From assembly GCA_963813195.1 (NCBI GenBank), contig CAWEYC010000048.1, forward strand, positions 10,217 to 74,216: a DNA stretch of 64,000 nucleotides, read 5' to 3'. Positions 1-8,357 of the stretch are shown one piece after another. The DNA comes from Roseiarcus sp963813195 (GTDB lineage Bacteria; Pseudomonadota; Alphaproteobacteria; Rhizobiales; Beijerinckiaceae). The notes below the pieces were generated by a model. That model saw only the letters and a program-made list of their open reading frames with translations, ran no database searches and had not been told where the DNA came from. Numbering within the stretch: position 1 is the first letter of the stretch; every line of letters begins with the position of its first letter. A program made the position numbers and the translations under genes.

Positions 1-401
1 TGCAGCAGATTCGTGATCATGCTGAACAAGGTCGTTTCCTGACCGCCGTGCTGCGTGCCGGTCGAGGTGAAGGCGCCGCCTACCTTCCCGTGCAGCGCGC
101 CGCGCAGCCAGAGCCCGCCCGCCTGGTCAAGGAAAGCGGCCATTTGGGAGGAGACGCGGCCGAAGCGAGTCCCTGAACCGACGACGATCGCATCGTAGTC
201 CGCCAGTTCCTGGACAGTGGCGATCGGCGCTGGCTGGTCGAGCTTGAAATGGGAGCTACGAGCGATCTCTAACGGCACGGTTTCGGGAACGCGCTTGACG
301 TCTACCTGAGCTCCCGCCTCGCGAGCGCCCTCGGCGACGGCGTAGGCCATCGTCTCGATATGGCCGTAAGCGGAGTAATAGAGAACCAGAACCTTGGACA
401 T
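1..401 (-). CDS. wrbA: NAD(P)H:quinone oxidoreductase, WrbA type (3' end outside window)
   Basis: The minus strand from the ATG at 399-401 reads MSKVLVLYYSAYGHIETMAY, the flavodoxin FMN phosphate-binding loop, followed by a segment containing VVGSGTRFGRVSSQMAAFLD and then FTSTGTQHGG, both hallmarks of the WrbA family. WrbA proteins are tetrameric FMN enzymes that reduce quinones by two electrons using NAD(P)H and protect against oxidative and quinone stress. The reading frame is open to the left edge, so the last third of the protein is missing from the window. It lies 10 bp downstream of the pirin gene on the same strand, and the two probably form one stress-response operon. Family assignment is secure; the physiological substrate is not visible. 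Confidence 0.9.
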   Translation of the reverse strand, partial: MSKVLVLYYSAYGHIETMAYAVAEGAREAGAQVDVKRVPETVPLEIARSSHFKLDQPAPIATVQELADYDAIVVGSGTRFGRVSSQMAAFLDQAGGLWLRGALHGKVGGAFTSTGTQHGGQETTLFSMITNLL

Positions 402-411
402 GGACGTCTCC

Positions 412-1146
412 CTATGCAGCCTTTGAGGAAGGCGCGGACCGCGCCTCTGGGGCGTCAACCAGCACGAACTCGCTGTCCTTGACCGCCGTGATGATCAATC
501 GCCGGACGTCCTTGATGGCGGCGCCATCGCGCGCATCGATCTGGAGACCGTTGACGAGGACTTGCCCTGCCGCCGGCACCAAGTAAAGGTAACGGCGTTC
601 CCCGACTTCGTATTCTACGGCCTGGTCTCGTTTAAGCGTCGAGCCGAGAACCCTCGCCTCCGCGCGGAGGGGCAAGGCGTCCACGTCGCTGTCGTATCCG
701 CTGGCCAAGACGACCAGGCGTCCGGCACGATCCTGTTTTGGAAATGGCTTCGTGCCCCAGGCCGGCGAGCCGCCGTCGACAGTGGGCTTTATCCAAATCT
801 GGAAGATTTGGGTCGCTTCGGGTTCCAGATTGAACTCGGAATGACGGATGCCGGTCCCGGCGCTCATCACCTGCACGTCGCCGGCTGTCGTCCGTCCCCT
901 ATTGCCGAGGCTGTCCTGGTGGCTGATAGCGCCGCGGCGGACGTAAGTGACGATCTCCATATTGACGTGAGAATGCGGGGCAAACCCGCCAGCTGGGGCG
1001 ATTTCGTCGTCGTTCCACATGAACAACGCGCCCCATCTGTCTTTGATGTCGTCGAATAAAAAGTGGTGTTTGGCCTGGAGCCAGCCCCACTCACCTCCCG
1101 GCAGGGATTCAAATGGCCGACGTTCGATCACGCTCAACACTCCCAA
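412..1146 (-). CDS. Pirin family bicupin protein
   Basis: This 244-residue protein has the pirin signature. The metal-binding set of the N-terminal cupin is complete: His58 and His60 in FAPHSHVNME, then His102 and Glu104 in GIRHSEFN, at the spacing known from human pirin. Pirins are iron-containing cupins; the bacterial YhaK/YhhW relatives can act as quercetin dioxygenases or redox sensors. The length is normal for the short bacterial pirins. It is immediately upstream of the wrbA-like gene (10-bp gap, same strand), an arrangement that suggests a shared role in quinone or flavonoid stress. The start is the first ATG of the frame; a start seven codons later (VIERRPFESLPGG) would match typical pirin N-termini equally well. 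Confidence 0.9.
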   Translation of the reverse strand: MGVLSVIERRPFESLPGGEWGWLQAKHHFLFDDIKDRWGALFMWNDDEIAPAGGFAPHSHVNMEIVTYVRRGAISHQDSLGNRGRTTAGDVQVMSAGTGIRHSEFNLEPEATQIFQIWIKPTVDGGSPAWGTKPFPKQDRAGRLVVLASGYDSDVDALPLRAEARVLGSTLKRDQAVEYEVGERRYLYLVPAAGQVLVNGLQIDARDGAAIKDVRRLIITAVKDSEFVLVDAPEARSAPSSKAA

Positions 1147-1348
1147 ATTGCCGAAGCCGGCCAGTTCGTCGGGATCGGCTTCAATTCAGGTCGCAACGTG
1201 CTCTCCGCTGGATGGAATAAAAATAGAAACTATCGAAACGCTTAGAGCATTTTCCAGTTTGCCTGAATCGTGAGGCGCTGAGGGGAGGGATTCCCGTGTG
1301 GGGCTAATTAGGCGAGTCTCTCTGGATCGATTGATTCGGAGGGGTGAG

Positions 1349-1726
1349 ATGGCCAAGGCCTATTCTCAGGATTTGCGGGAGCGGGTGATTTTGGCGGTGG
1401 GGCGGGGAGCTTCGCGACGCGCCGCGGCCGCGCAGTTTTCGATCAGCGCCTCCTCGGCGATCAAATGGGACCAGCGCTTTCGCGAAACCGGAAGCGCGCT
1501 AGCCAAATCTTTGAAAGGCAAAAGCCGCTCGCCTCTGGAGGCCTATGCGGCCTGGCTGTTGGCGCTGAATGCCGAAGAGCCGGACCTCACCTTGGAGGAA
1601 ATCCGGGGCCGTATCGAGCAGGAGCACGCGATCACGCCCGCGGTCAGCGCCCTCTGGCGCTTCTTTGATCGGCACAAGATCAGCTTTAAAAAAAACCGTT
1701 CACGCCAGCGAGCAAAAGCGGCCTGA
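1349..1726 (+). CDS. IS630 transposase, N-terminal helix-turn-helix part (OrfA)
   Basis: The frame starts MAKAYSQDLRERVILAVGRG, the standard beginning of IS630 transposases, preceded by a good GGAGG ribosome site at about 1339. It holds the HTH and linker domains (125 residues) and ends shortly after an eight-A run at 1688-1695. The DDE domain continues in the +1 frame (TVHASEQKRPDV onward), so a full transposase would need frameshifting or transcriptional slippage on the A run. Seven A would fuse the frames directly. Upstream in-frame codons exist to 1298 but the SD sequence and family similarity support 1349. It cannot yield an active enzyme because the catalytic part is interrupted. Confidence 0.85.
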   Translation: MAKAYSQDLRERVILAVGRGASRRAAAAQFSISASSAIKWDQRFRETGSALAKSLKGKSRSPLEAYAAWLLALNAEEPDLTLEEIRGRIEQEHAITPAVSALWRFFDRHKISFKKNRSRQRAKAA

Positions 1727-2079
1727 CGTTGCTGCGGCGCGCGCTGATTGGAAGGCCGCTCAGGCGTCGTTGGACCCTGAGACGCTCGTCTTCATTGACG
1801 AAACGGGAACGACAACCAATATGGGACGGCTGCGCGGCCGCTGCCCGCGCGGCGAGCGGCTCCTCGGCCATCTGCCGTACGGGCATTGGAAAACAACGAC
1901 CTTCGTCGCAGGCCTGCGCAACGGCGCCATTACAGCCCCCTTCGTCATCGACAAGCCGATGAACGGTGAGATTTTCCTCGCCTACGTCGAACAGGGGCTC
2001 TGAAGTGGACCCCATTCGCAGGACCACAGGGGTTCGGACTTAAGGTGTAATCGCGCCTGCTTTTGTCCTTCGAAAAAGA

Positions 2080-3024
2080 TTAAGCCGCTTTCTGCTGTTT
2101 CTGCTTTTGCTGTGGGTATGTGGGCAACGCGTTTGCGTTGTCCAAGCGAAGCGGCATATCCACAGTCTTCGCCGCCGCTTCGATCTTGTCCATGCCTGCG
2201 CGCCACACCGCCATCGGCATCTGATTGTTCAGCGCCTGGTGAGGGCGTCGGAGGTTGTAAAAAGTCATCCAAGAACTGATGCCGGCCCGCGCCTCGCGTC
2301 CGTCGGCATAGGCCTTCAGATGAACCTCTTCGTATTTGATCGAGCGCCACAGCCGTTCGATGAAAATGTTGTCCATGAAGCGGCCGCGCCCGTCCATCGA
2401 AATCGCGACGCCAGCCGCTTCAAGCTTGCCGGTGAACGCGGCGCTGGTGAATTGCGCGCCTTGGTCGGTGTTGAAAATCTTCGGCTTCCCATGCCGAAGC
2501 AGAGCGTCTTCCAGGGCCTCGACACAAAAGCCGGCGTCGATCGTGTTCGACAGCCGCCAAGCCATAACAGCGCGGCTGGCCCAATCGATGATCGCCACCA
2601 GATACAGAAAGCCGCGCGCCATCGGGATGTAGGTGATGTCGGCCGCCCACACGTGGTTCGGCTCGGTAATGGCCAGGCCGCGCAGCAGATAGGGGTGAAT
2701 CTCGTGTCCCGGGGCGGCCTTGCTCGTGCCGGGGCGCGGAACCAGCGCCTCGATGCCCATCACGCGCATCAGCCGCTGCACGCGCTTCCGGTTGACCCCG
2801 CGACCTTCCTTGTTGAGTTCGAACATCATCCGCCGCGAGCCATAGAACGGAAGTTCGAGATGCAGTTCGTCGATGCGGCGCATCAAGGCCAAGTCGTCCG
2901 CCCCTGCGACGGGCGTGGGGCGGTAGACGCCCGAACGCGCCAGGTTCAACAGCGCGCATTGCCGGCGCACCGACAAATCCTCGCCGGGCCGCTCGACCAT
3001 CGCTCTTCGGTCGGGCGCGCTCAT
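2080..3024 (-). CDS. IS3-family transposase OrfB (integrase core), copy 1
   Basis: This 314-residue protein has the IS3-group rve integrase core: HVWAADITYIPMARGFLYLV with the first Asp, NTDQGAQFTS with the second, and a DNIFIERLWRSIKYEEV segment with the catalytic Glu, followed by the usual LRRPHQALNNQMP ending. All three catalytic residues are present and the frame is uninterrupted. The start overlaps the end of orfA as ATGA (3021-3024), so translation is probably coupled. A related OrfB is at 56672-57616. This copy appears intact and could be an active transposase source. Confidence 0.93.
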   Translation of the reverse strand: MSAPDRRAMVERPGEDLSVRRQCALLNLARSGVYRPTPVAGADDLALMRRIDELHLELPFYGSRRMMFELNKEGRGVNRKRVQRLMRVMGIEALVPRPGTSKAAPGHEIHPYLLRGLAITEPNHVWAADITYIPMARGFLYLVAIIDWASRAVMAWRLSNTIDAGFCVEALEDALLRHGKPKIFNTDQGAQFTSAAFTGKLEAAGVAISMDGRGRFMDNIFIERLWRSIKYEEVHLKAYADGREARAGISSWMTFYNLRRPHQALNNQMPMAVWRAGMDKIEAAAKTVDMPLRLDNANALPTYPQQKQKQQKAA

Positions 3025-3326
3025 CGCCCGGGCCTCTTGGCCAAGAAATCCCGTTCAACCGTCAACTGGCCGATCTTGGCGTATAGCTTGGCCGCCTCGC
3101 GCTCGCGCTCCTCCTCGCCTTCGCTCGAACCGCTCGCGCCTTTTGCGAACAGGCTCGCGACGTTGTCGAGAACCTGCTTCTTCCAGGCGTAAATCTGGTT
3201 CGGATGCACGCCGTGCCGCTTGGCCAGCTCTGGCGCCGTCGCATCCTCGCGCAGCGCCTCCAGCGCAATCTTCGCCTTGAACGCCGCATCAAACTTCTTG
3301 CGTGACTTCGTCATCTCTCGCTCCAT
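3021..3326 (-). CDS. IS3-family transposase OrfA (HTH protein), copy 1
   Basis: The 101-residue protein begins MEREMTKSRKKFDAAFKAKI and contains the IS3 OrfA helix-turn-helix (ELAKRHGVHPNQIYAWKKQV) followed by a leucine/acidic region EREAAKLYAKIGQLTVERDF that typically mediates dimerisation. An alternative start is Met5. It directs recognition of the terminal inverted repeats and works with OrfB. Unlike the copy at 56.4 kb, its frame is intact, so this element still has both functional genes. Confidence 0.92.
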   Translation of the reverse strand: MEREMTKSRKKFDAAFKAKIALEALREDATAPELAKRHGVHPNQIYAWKKQVLDNVASLFAKGASGSSEGEEEREREAAKLYAKIGQLTVERDFLAKRPGR

Positions 3327-3577
3327 CGCTGCGACAGAGCAGGACGCTTCACACCTTAACCGGTGGTCCCAAATCCGGGGTCCACTTCACCCCCGACCTC
3401 AATCCCATCGAAATGGCCTTCGCAAAGCTCAAGGCGCTCCTGCGCAAAGCCGCCATGCGCACCATTCCTCTGCTCTGGGATAAAATCGGCGAACTCCTCA
3501 GCGCCTTCTCCCCACAGGAATGCCAGCACTACTTCCGCCATGTCGGATATGGCTCAACCTAAGTGGAAAATGCTCTA

Positions 3578-3723
3578 GTTTCTCATTTGGAGCTTCGGCG
3601 CAACGCGCCACCCGCCACTGGGGATGGCAGGGTTGCCGGGAGCTTGGGCTATGGATTTCGACGCCGAAGCGCCTTTTGCGTGGCCGAGTGAGGGCTCGCT
3701 CAAGGACATCGCCAATGTTCGAG
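3578..3723. other. Short non-coding stretch after the IS630 element
   Basis: The 146 bp between the IS630 border and the SnoaL-like pseudogene show no credible reading frame or repeat. Confidence 0.4.
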
Positions 3724-4157
3724 TCAGTGTCGGAAGGCTGCCCCGAGATTCATGAGCACCCCTAACTGCCCCAGAAGGATGGGAACCGCGACGTAGCAAT
3801 GAAACGAAGCAACCTTCCCATTCTCTATGTGGAAGACGTCACAACACGGCGTGTGCATTTCTTTTCCCGTTGCCGGAATCGTTCCCGCCGGCATCGCCAG
3901 ATCGCCCTTATGCGTACCGTTCAACGAGATTTCCAGACGACGACATTGTCATCGAAATAGAAGCGATCCAGTTCTCTGTGCATATCGGGAAAGGCGGCGG
4001 CATAGACGTCGACCGTCAGGCCGATGTCAGAGCTGTAGTATTTCTTACCGCCGGCCACATCATAGAAGTAGCCGCGGTCGGCAAAAAGCGACACGAATTG
4101 TGACGTGTCTCTGGAGGTTGCTTCAGCAAGATGGTGCAGCCTGTGAATCGGATCCAC
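3724..4157 (-). pseudogene. SnoaL/NTF2-like (ester cyclase type) protein, frameshifted
   Basis: Two minus-strand frames join into one SnoaL-like protein. The first reads MDPIHRLHHLAEATSRDTSQ ... MHRELDRFYFDDNVVV, and the second, in another frame, continues ISLNGTHKGDLAMPAGTIPA and CCDVFHIENGKVASFHCYV. The break is near 3925-3935, where one extra base in GTCTGGAAATC throws the first frame into a stop. SnoaL-like domains are small alpha+beta barrels; many are polyketide cyclases, others have no known activity. The combined length (about 145 residues) is normal. Either a true single-base lesion or a sequencing error would explain the break. Confidence 0.7.
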
Positions 4158-4657
4158 ACGTTGACCCCACCCAAGCCAATTTCGTCAGAAGCTTGGCGCG
4201 CCGATCGGCGTCCGGACGCCTCGTCGATTCACATCGAGGGTGATCACAAGAGGTGATGCGCAGGAAAGCGGATTGATCCTGAAGCCCGTGGCATTGTCCG
4301 CGCTGTCAAGCGCGCCGGTGTGATGGGCGCAACGGATCAGCGGACAGCATCAGGGCCAGCGGAATCCAATCTCCGCGCTAAAGGGCGAAGACATGACCGC
4401 ACCCACGACCAGCCCAATGCGGAAAACAGCCCTTGATCAGCGGGCGGCCCCCAGACTGACAATGCCGTCGTCACAGTCTAGCGTTGCGAACGCCTCTGCC
4501 GCCAGCGGGCCCCGCCAGGCTCGCCAATCGCGCGCCACACACTGCTCGCGCTGCCCGCCGAGGACAAGAAAAAGCAGCGCAGGTGACTTTGTGGAAGGAA
4601 ACGGCAACCCCCTGCACCCGCGGCCTTCACGACGGTTCGCTCACCTAAGCAATCGCA
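4158..4657. other. No confident gene (500 bp)
   Basis: Several short frames cross this stretch, but none has a ribosome site, recognisable domain or family-like composition. The most open one is a plus-strand frame from 4393, which is low-complexity Ser/Ala/Arg and looks like a chance frame in GC-rich DNA. The area lies between decayed genes and probably holds degraded sequence. Confidence 0.4.
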
Positions 4658-4855
4658 CTAATGATACTGCGATGATCTTCGATGGGCGGTGGCGCGACGG
4701 TCGCGCGAGTGAGTCAAGAAGATACTGAAGCGAGACAAGTAAGCGACAATCGCTTCATCCGACATGCCGAGGTCTTGTAGGACTTCAATGGACGCGCGTA
4801 GGCTAAGCGCGCCGATACCCGTTCCCTCACAATTGTGCTGAAGATCATTCCTCAT
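4658..4855 (-). CDS. Small hypothetical protein (65 aa)
   Basis: The frame from the ATG at 4855 (MRNDLQHNCEGTGIGALSLR, then ASIEVLQDLGMSDEAIVAYL) is preceded by GGGGGACAGCTG, a good ribosome site. The central part is an amphipathic helix pair with a DLGMSDEAIVAYL segment, typical of short conserved proteins of Hyphomicrobiales with no known function. It overlaps the end of the small membrane-protein frame by 11 bp. Function unknown; a real gene is likely but not certain. Confidence 0.45.
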   Translation of the reverse strand: MRNDLQHNCEGTGIGALSLRASIEVLQDLGMSDEAIVAYLSRFSIFLTHSRDRRATAHRRSSQYH

Positions 4856-5129
4856 CAGCTGTCCCCCACGAAGGAACCGCCGCCGCCGCAATCTGCCTTA
4901 GCGCGCATAGCCCTAAGAAGGTAGGGATGGATAGCACCAGAAGCATAATTCCGTAGACCACTGCCGTTCTCCAACCGCCGACCCCTACTAGAGGTCGTTG
5001 TCCTTGGTTTTTTGCTGTAGACCTATGTCGCCAGGGCCGATGTGGCGATTGCCACATGCCGCGCCCGATCGCGACGACGAGCGAACGCGGCCCGACGGCG
5101 AGCGGCGTCGGTCGACGATTAAGTCGCAA
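4845..5129 (-). CDS. Possible small membrane protein
   Basis: The C-terminal half of this frame holds one convincing transmembrane helix (VVYGIMLLVLSIPTFLGLCA) and ends AVPSWGTADEE. The N-terminal half is Arg/Pro-rich and probably untranslated, so the true start may be an internal GTG near GVGGWRTAVVYG. It overlaps the 65-residue gene that follows, which hints at a two-gene unit. No family is recognised and support is weak. Confidence 0.3.
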   Translation of the reverse strand: MRLNRRPTPLAVGPRSLVVAIGRGMWQSPHRPWRHRSTAKNQGQRPLVGVGGWRTAVVYGIMLLVLSIPTFLGLCALRQIAAAAVPSWGTADEE

Positions 5130-5406
5130 TCTCGATGCCGACCGGGCCGTCGGGGCGACTCGACGGCCGTTTCGTATTACGCCTTCTTAGCTACTGCCTT
5201 AGCTACTGCGCGCGTCTAGCCCCGACCTTGCTCTTGATGTAGCCTATCTACGGGCGAAAAGGGTCTCCTCGCCCGATGCCCACAAGACGGCTCGCTGCGG
5301 ATGTACCGGCGGGCCGTTTTTATGCCTGCGCCGTGCGGGAGCGTTATGAATCCGGGGGCTGCGTCGGGGTGGCGGACGGGCCGGAGCGCGGGAGGGCGAA
5401 CATCAG

Positions 5407-5982
5407 TTACGTGCCGATTGCGGCCACCCCGATAAGCAGGGGATGCAGGAATATCATCGCCACATACGCCAGCGTCCCGACTCCGAGGGCGATAGCGTCG
5501 GCGAGCGTGAACGAGGCAATCGCAGGCGCTCCAAGGTCGCCACGCCTCCTTACGGCAATGCGATCGAAGACCGCCCACGCTAGAAACGACCCGAAAAGCA
5601 GCATGCCGCCAGCGTCGCCGTTGGCGAGCAAATGAGCCAGCGCCCAAATCTTTATCGAAACCAGCATCGGGTGTCGCAGCCAGCCCCTGATCCGACTGGG
5701 CGCCGGGTTCATGCAGGCCAACGCCACGAAGGCGAACCACATGAGTGGGATGGTCAGGTCGCGTGTCCAGATCGGAGGCGACCACACCGGGATCAACCCT
5801 TCCGCGCGGTAGCGAGCGAAGCCCCAGACGATCAGGACGAAGCCGACGATGGACACCAGCGAATAGAGGCCCTTGAACGGCCCCGGCCCGAACCGTTCGA
5901 TCAGGCTTGCTCGTGTCTCACGGAAGGTCGTCAGTGTGTGCACGCCGAGAAAGACGATGATCCCGAGTATCAGAACGAGCAT
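5407..5982 (-). CDS. NnrU family integral membrane protein
   Basis: The 191-residue protein begins MLVLILGIIVFLGVHTLTTF and has five or six hydrophobic segments. It contains the family features LRHPMLVSIKIWALAHLLANGD and SFLAWAVFDRIAVRRR. NnrU proteins are inner-membrane proteins first seen near nitrite and nitric oxide reductase genes; they resemble isoprenylcysteine methyltransferase-like folds, and their reaction is not settled. No denitrification gene is visible nearby, so a nitrogen-oxide role here is not supported by context. The start Met is the first of the frame and gives the usual length. Confidence 0.88.
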   Translation of the reverse strand: MLVLILGIIVFLGVHTLTTFRETRASLIERFGPGPFKGLYSLVSIVGFVLIVWGFARYRAEGLIPVWSPPIWTRDLTIPLMWFAFVALACMNPAPSRIRGWLRHPMLVSIKIWALAHLLANGDAGGMLLFGSFLAWAVFDRIAVRRRGDLGAPAIASFTLADAIALGVGTLAYVAMIFLHPLLIGVAAIGT

Positions 5983-6833
5983 GACTATCCCTCATCATCG
6001 CGCCACGCGCAGACTGGCACGGAGGAGCCCCGAGGGCCAGCATGGGTAAAGGGTTGCCCTAGCCGGCGAGCGTGAACGCGCCGTCCGACCCAACAGGCGG
6101 TCCGACGTCTCGGCGCGCGTGGGGCGCGCGCTCGTCATTTGTCCATAACAATCCACTGAGATCCAGGCCGGTATATTGGCCATTTGTTGGACATGGCCGA
6201 GCGTTCCAGGCGCCGATATAAGCTTTTGTGAGTGCCGTTTCGGTATCCGCTTGCTCGACTGAAGCTGACAGTTGGCAAACAGCCAGAACTCCTCGGAATG
6301 CGGCCCGGCGGCAATGCGACCATTCCGGCCGCCCCATGGCTCGTGCGCAATTCCCGAAAGCCGTCGGTCCGCTCTGCGGGCGGTCGGCTGTATTCGGGTT
6401 CTACGACACTCGCATCACTTTCTATTCGCAGCAGGTCCGCGCGCTCGAGTTGGCGCGCCACTCAGGACAAAACTGCGAACACTTATGTGAGTGAAATTCC
6501 TATATGAATTCTTGCAGTGGTTGGCGACCGCCGCGGCGCTGGCGCGGCTGAGCCGACTTTGGTGTTATTTGGCGTGGGGTCCGAACGCCGATTGGTGTCC
6601 CAAGCCTGCGGAACATTGCGAGTGAGGGCGCGCGACGTGACGCCTATTCACATGCCGGCTAGCAGACGCTTTCGTGCGTGTGCCCCAAGCTGACATATCG
6701 CCTGAAGACGGTTCTCGGACCCGAGGCAATGTTAGATGCCCCGAGCATGCTCATCAGACTATTTCCGGTGCGCGGCCCAGCTATATCGAGGCGGCCTCGA
6801 CGCCATTTTCTGTGTCGCACGGCTTCGGTCGTT
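5983..6833. other. Gene-poor stretch upstream of the nnrU-like gene
   Basis: No open frame in these 850 bp has a recognisable domain. A 44-codon plus-strand frame (GTG 6491 to TGA 6625) encodes a Trp/Leu-rich peptide and might be a small membrane protein, but evidence is thin. The promoter of the NnrU gene should lie in the first 100 bp. The right end abuts the 3' end of the acyl-CoA ligase gene. Confidence 0.35.
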
Positions 6834-8357
6834 CTAACGGGCTGCATTGCCATCGACGCGGAGTTGCAGCTTGTCAATTTTTCCGACCGACGTCTTCGGA
6901 AGGGCAGGGCAGATCACGACGTCATTGGGAATCTTGTAACGTGTCAGACGTTCGGCCAGATATGTCCGAATGTCATTCGGCGAGACATCGGCGCCGCTTC
7001 GCAAAACGATGAACGCTTTCAGCGCTTCGCCGCGATAGGCGTCCGGAACGCCAATGACGGCGCTTTCGACAATCGCCGGATGAGCGCAGAGGACTTCCTC
7101 GACCTCGCGAGGATAAACGTTGAATCCCGCGACGATCGCCATGTCCTTCTTTCGGTCGAGGATGTGAAGATATCCGTCACTGTCGAGCTTGCCGATGTCG
7201 CCGGTGTAGAGGTAGCCATCACGCAGTGCTGCACGCGTCTCGTCGGGGCGGCTGCGATAGCCTTGCATGATCTGAGGGCCACGGGCCCTGATTTCACCGG
7301 CTTCGCCCTGGGGCATTTGCTTGAGTCCGGATTCGATGTCGACAATCTCCACGATTGTATCGGGAACCGGGATACCGACCGAGCCCGGCCTCCTCGGGCC
7401 GTGCCGCGGATTGAACGTCAGGATCGGGCCTGCTTCGCTCTGTCCATAGCCTTCGCAGATCGGAGAGCCTGTCGCATTCTCCCAGCGATTCAGCGTTTCG
7501 ACAGGAAGGGCGGCGGCGCCCGAGAAACAAAGGCGGAGCGACGAGAAATCCGTCGTCCCGAAATTTTCGTGCTGCATGAGACCGTTGAACAGAGTTGCGC
7601 TGCCTGCAAAAAGGGTAATGCGCTCCTTTTCAATGATATCGAGAGTTACGTCGGGACGGTATCGCTTCATGACGGTCAGCGTTCCGCGACACCACGCACT
7701 CAGGTAGAGGCCCATTGCGAGCGCGTATGAGTGGTAAAGAGGGGTCACCACCAGAATCCGCTCGTCGGGTTGGGTCGGCAGAAGCGTATCTCGCTGCGCT
7801 ACATTGGTCGCAACCGCGGAATGCTGCAGATTAATTCCTTTGGGGCGGCCGGTTGTTCCACCGGTATATTGCAGTGTCGACAGCGACGCTGGGTTCGGCA
7901 AGCCAAGCGGCGCCGCGCTCTCGTCCCAGCGGGATAGCGCGAAGTGAACGCCAACAACGACAGGATCCGGAAAACCCAGTTTGCTGGTGAGCGGCATAAC
8001 CGTCATGGCCGTAGTATCGTCGCAGACGATGGCCGCCGGCGCGCAATCGATCAGGAGGAATTCCAGTTCGTAAGCCGTATAAGCGGGGTTAAGGGCGGCT
8101 ACCTGGGCGCCGGCCGATTGGGCGGCGAAGGTTGTAACGCAGATGTCGATGCCGTTACCCATGATTAAGGCAACGCGAGATCCCGCTACGTTGAGAGCTC
8201 CCAGGTACTCGGCGAATCCTGAGACACGTCTGACATACTGCGCGTAGGTCACTTCATCTTGTTCGCAGCGCAGAGCGATTTGGTCGGCCGCTTCCTTCGC
8301 CGCCGCGTCCAATATGTGTACGACAGTCGGATATCGTGCTCCGTCGTAGCCCATCAT
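6834..8357 (-). CDS. AMP-binding acyl/aryl-CoA ligase
   Basis: This 507-residue enzyme belongs to the ANL superfamily. It activates a carboxylic acid with ATP to an acyl adenylate and then forms the CoA thioester. The P-loop is YTGGTTGRPKG (about 164-174), the A5 motif is GYGQSEAGP, the hinge is DRKKDMAIVAGFNVYPREVE, and the catalytic lysine lies in LPKTSVGKIDKLQL near the end. The start chosen overlaps the thiolase stop as ATGA (8354-8357), so the two are co-translated. Divergently placed Liv-type transporter genes suggest the substrate is imported by that system. The substrate cannot be read from sequence; a fatty or aromatic acid is equally possible. Confidence 0.88.
   Translation of the reverse strand: MMGYDGARYPTVVHILDAAAKEAADQIALRCEQDEVTYAQYVRRVSGFAEYLGALNVAGSRVALIMGNGIDICVTTFAAQSAGAQVAALNPAYTAYELEFLLIDCAPAAIVCDDTTAMTVMPLTSKLGFPDPVVVGVHFALSRWDESAAPLGLPNPASLSTLQYTGGTTGRPKGINLQHSAVATNVAQRDTLLPTQPDERILVVTPLYHSYALAMGLYLSAWCRGTLTVMKRYRPDVTLDIIEKERITLFAGSATLFNGLMQHENFGTTDFSSLRLCFSGAAALPVETLNRWENATGSPICEGYGQSEAGPILTFNPRHGPRRPGSVGIPVPDTIVEIVDIESGLKQMPQGEAGEIRARGPQIMQGYRSRPDETRAALRDGYLYTGDIGKLDSDGYLHILDRKKDMAIVAGFNVYPREVEEVLCAHPAIVESAVIGVPDAYRGEALKAFIVLRSGADVSPNDIRTYLAERLTRYKIPNDVVICPALPKTSVGKIDKLQLRVDGNAAR

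Larger units (their letters stand above)
2001..3389 (-). mobile_element. IS3-family insertion sequence, copy 1 (nested in IS630)
   Basis: The element is bounded by the 13-bp inverted repeat TGAAGTGGACCCC (2001-2013) and its complement (3377-3389), giving 1389 bp. It encodes overlapping orfA and orfB on the minus strand. No 3-bp direct repeat is visible at the borders (CTC left, CCC right), in agreement with loss of flanking IS630 sequence on one side. A diverged sister copy lies at 56310-57691 with ends that differ by one base in the repeat (TGAACTGGACCCC). Confidence 0.92.
1695..3562 (+). pseudogene. IS630 transposase catalytic part, interrupted and internally deleted
   Basis: The first piece (to about 2000) contains LVFIDETGTTTNM with the first catalytic Asp and runs to FLAYVEQ. 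The second piece resumes at about 3390 with PDLNPIEMAFAKLKALLRKA, which carries the final Glu, and ends at TAA 3560-3562 (HVGYGST). Between them sits the IS3 element. Family alignments expect about 40 residues between these two pieces, including the second Asp (DNLGSHK motif); these are missing. The insertion was therefore accompanied by a deletion, and the gene cannot be restored by IS excision. Confidence 0.85.
1245..3575 (+). mobile_element. IS630-family insertion sequence, split by a nested IS3 element
   Basis: Both ends carry the inverted repeat GAGCATTTTCCA (1245-1256, and inverted at 3564-3575), and each end abuts a TA dinucleotide (1243-1244 and 3576-3577), the target duplication expected of IS630/Tc1-mariner elements. 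Inside lies an IS630 transposase whose reading is broken by an IS3 element at 2001-3389. Without that insert only about 0.94 kb remains, shorter than a full IS630 because roughly 120 bp of the transposase centre, including the second catalytic Asp region, is absent at the insertion point. The element is therefore dead. The intact TA borders show the outer insertion is the older event. Confidence 0.88.

Noticed and set aside
4393..4728. A 111-codon plus-strand frame
   Set aside because: Low-complexity Ser/Arg/Ala sequence without ribosome site; likely a chance frame.
5180..5225. Direct repeat TTAGCTACTGC, twice, reading AVAKAVAKKA on the minus strand
   Set aside because: It looks like the last codons of a lost Lys/Ala-rich protein, but a stop lies about 20 codons upstream and nothing else of a gene is left.
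6678..7730. A 350-codon plus-strand frame
   Set aside because: Antisense of the CoA ligase, which has all ANL motifs.
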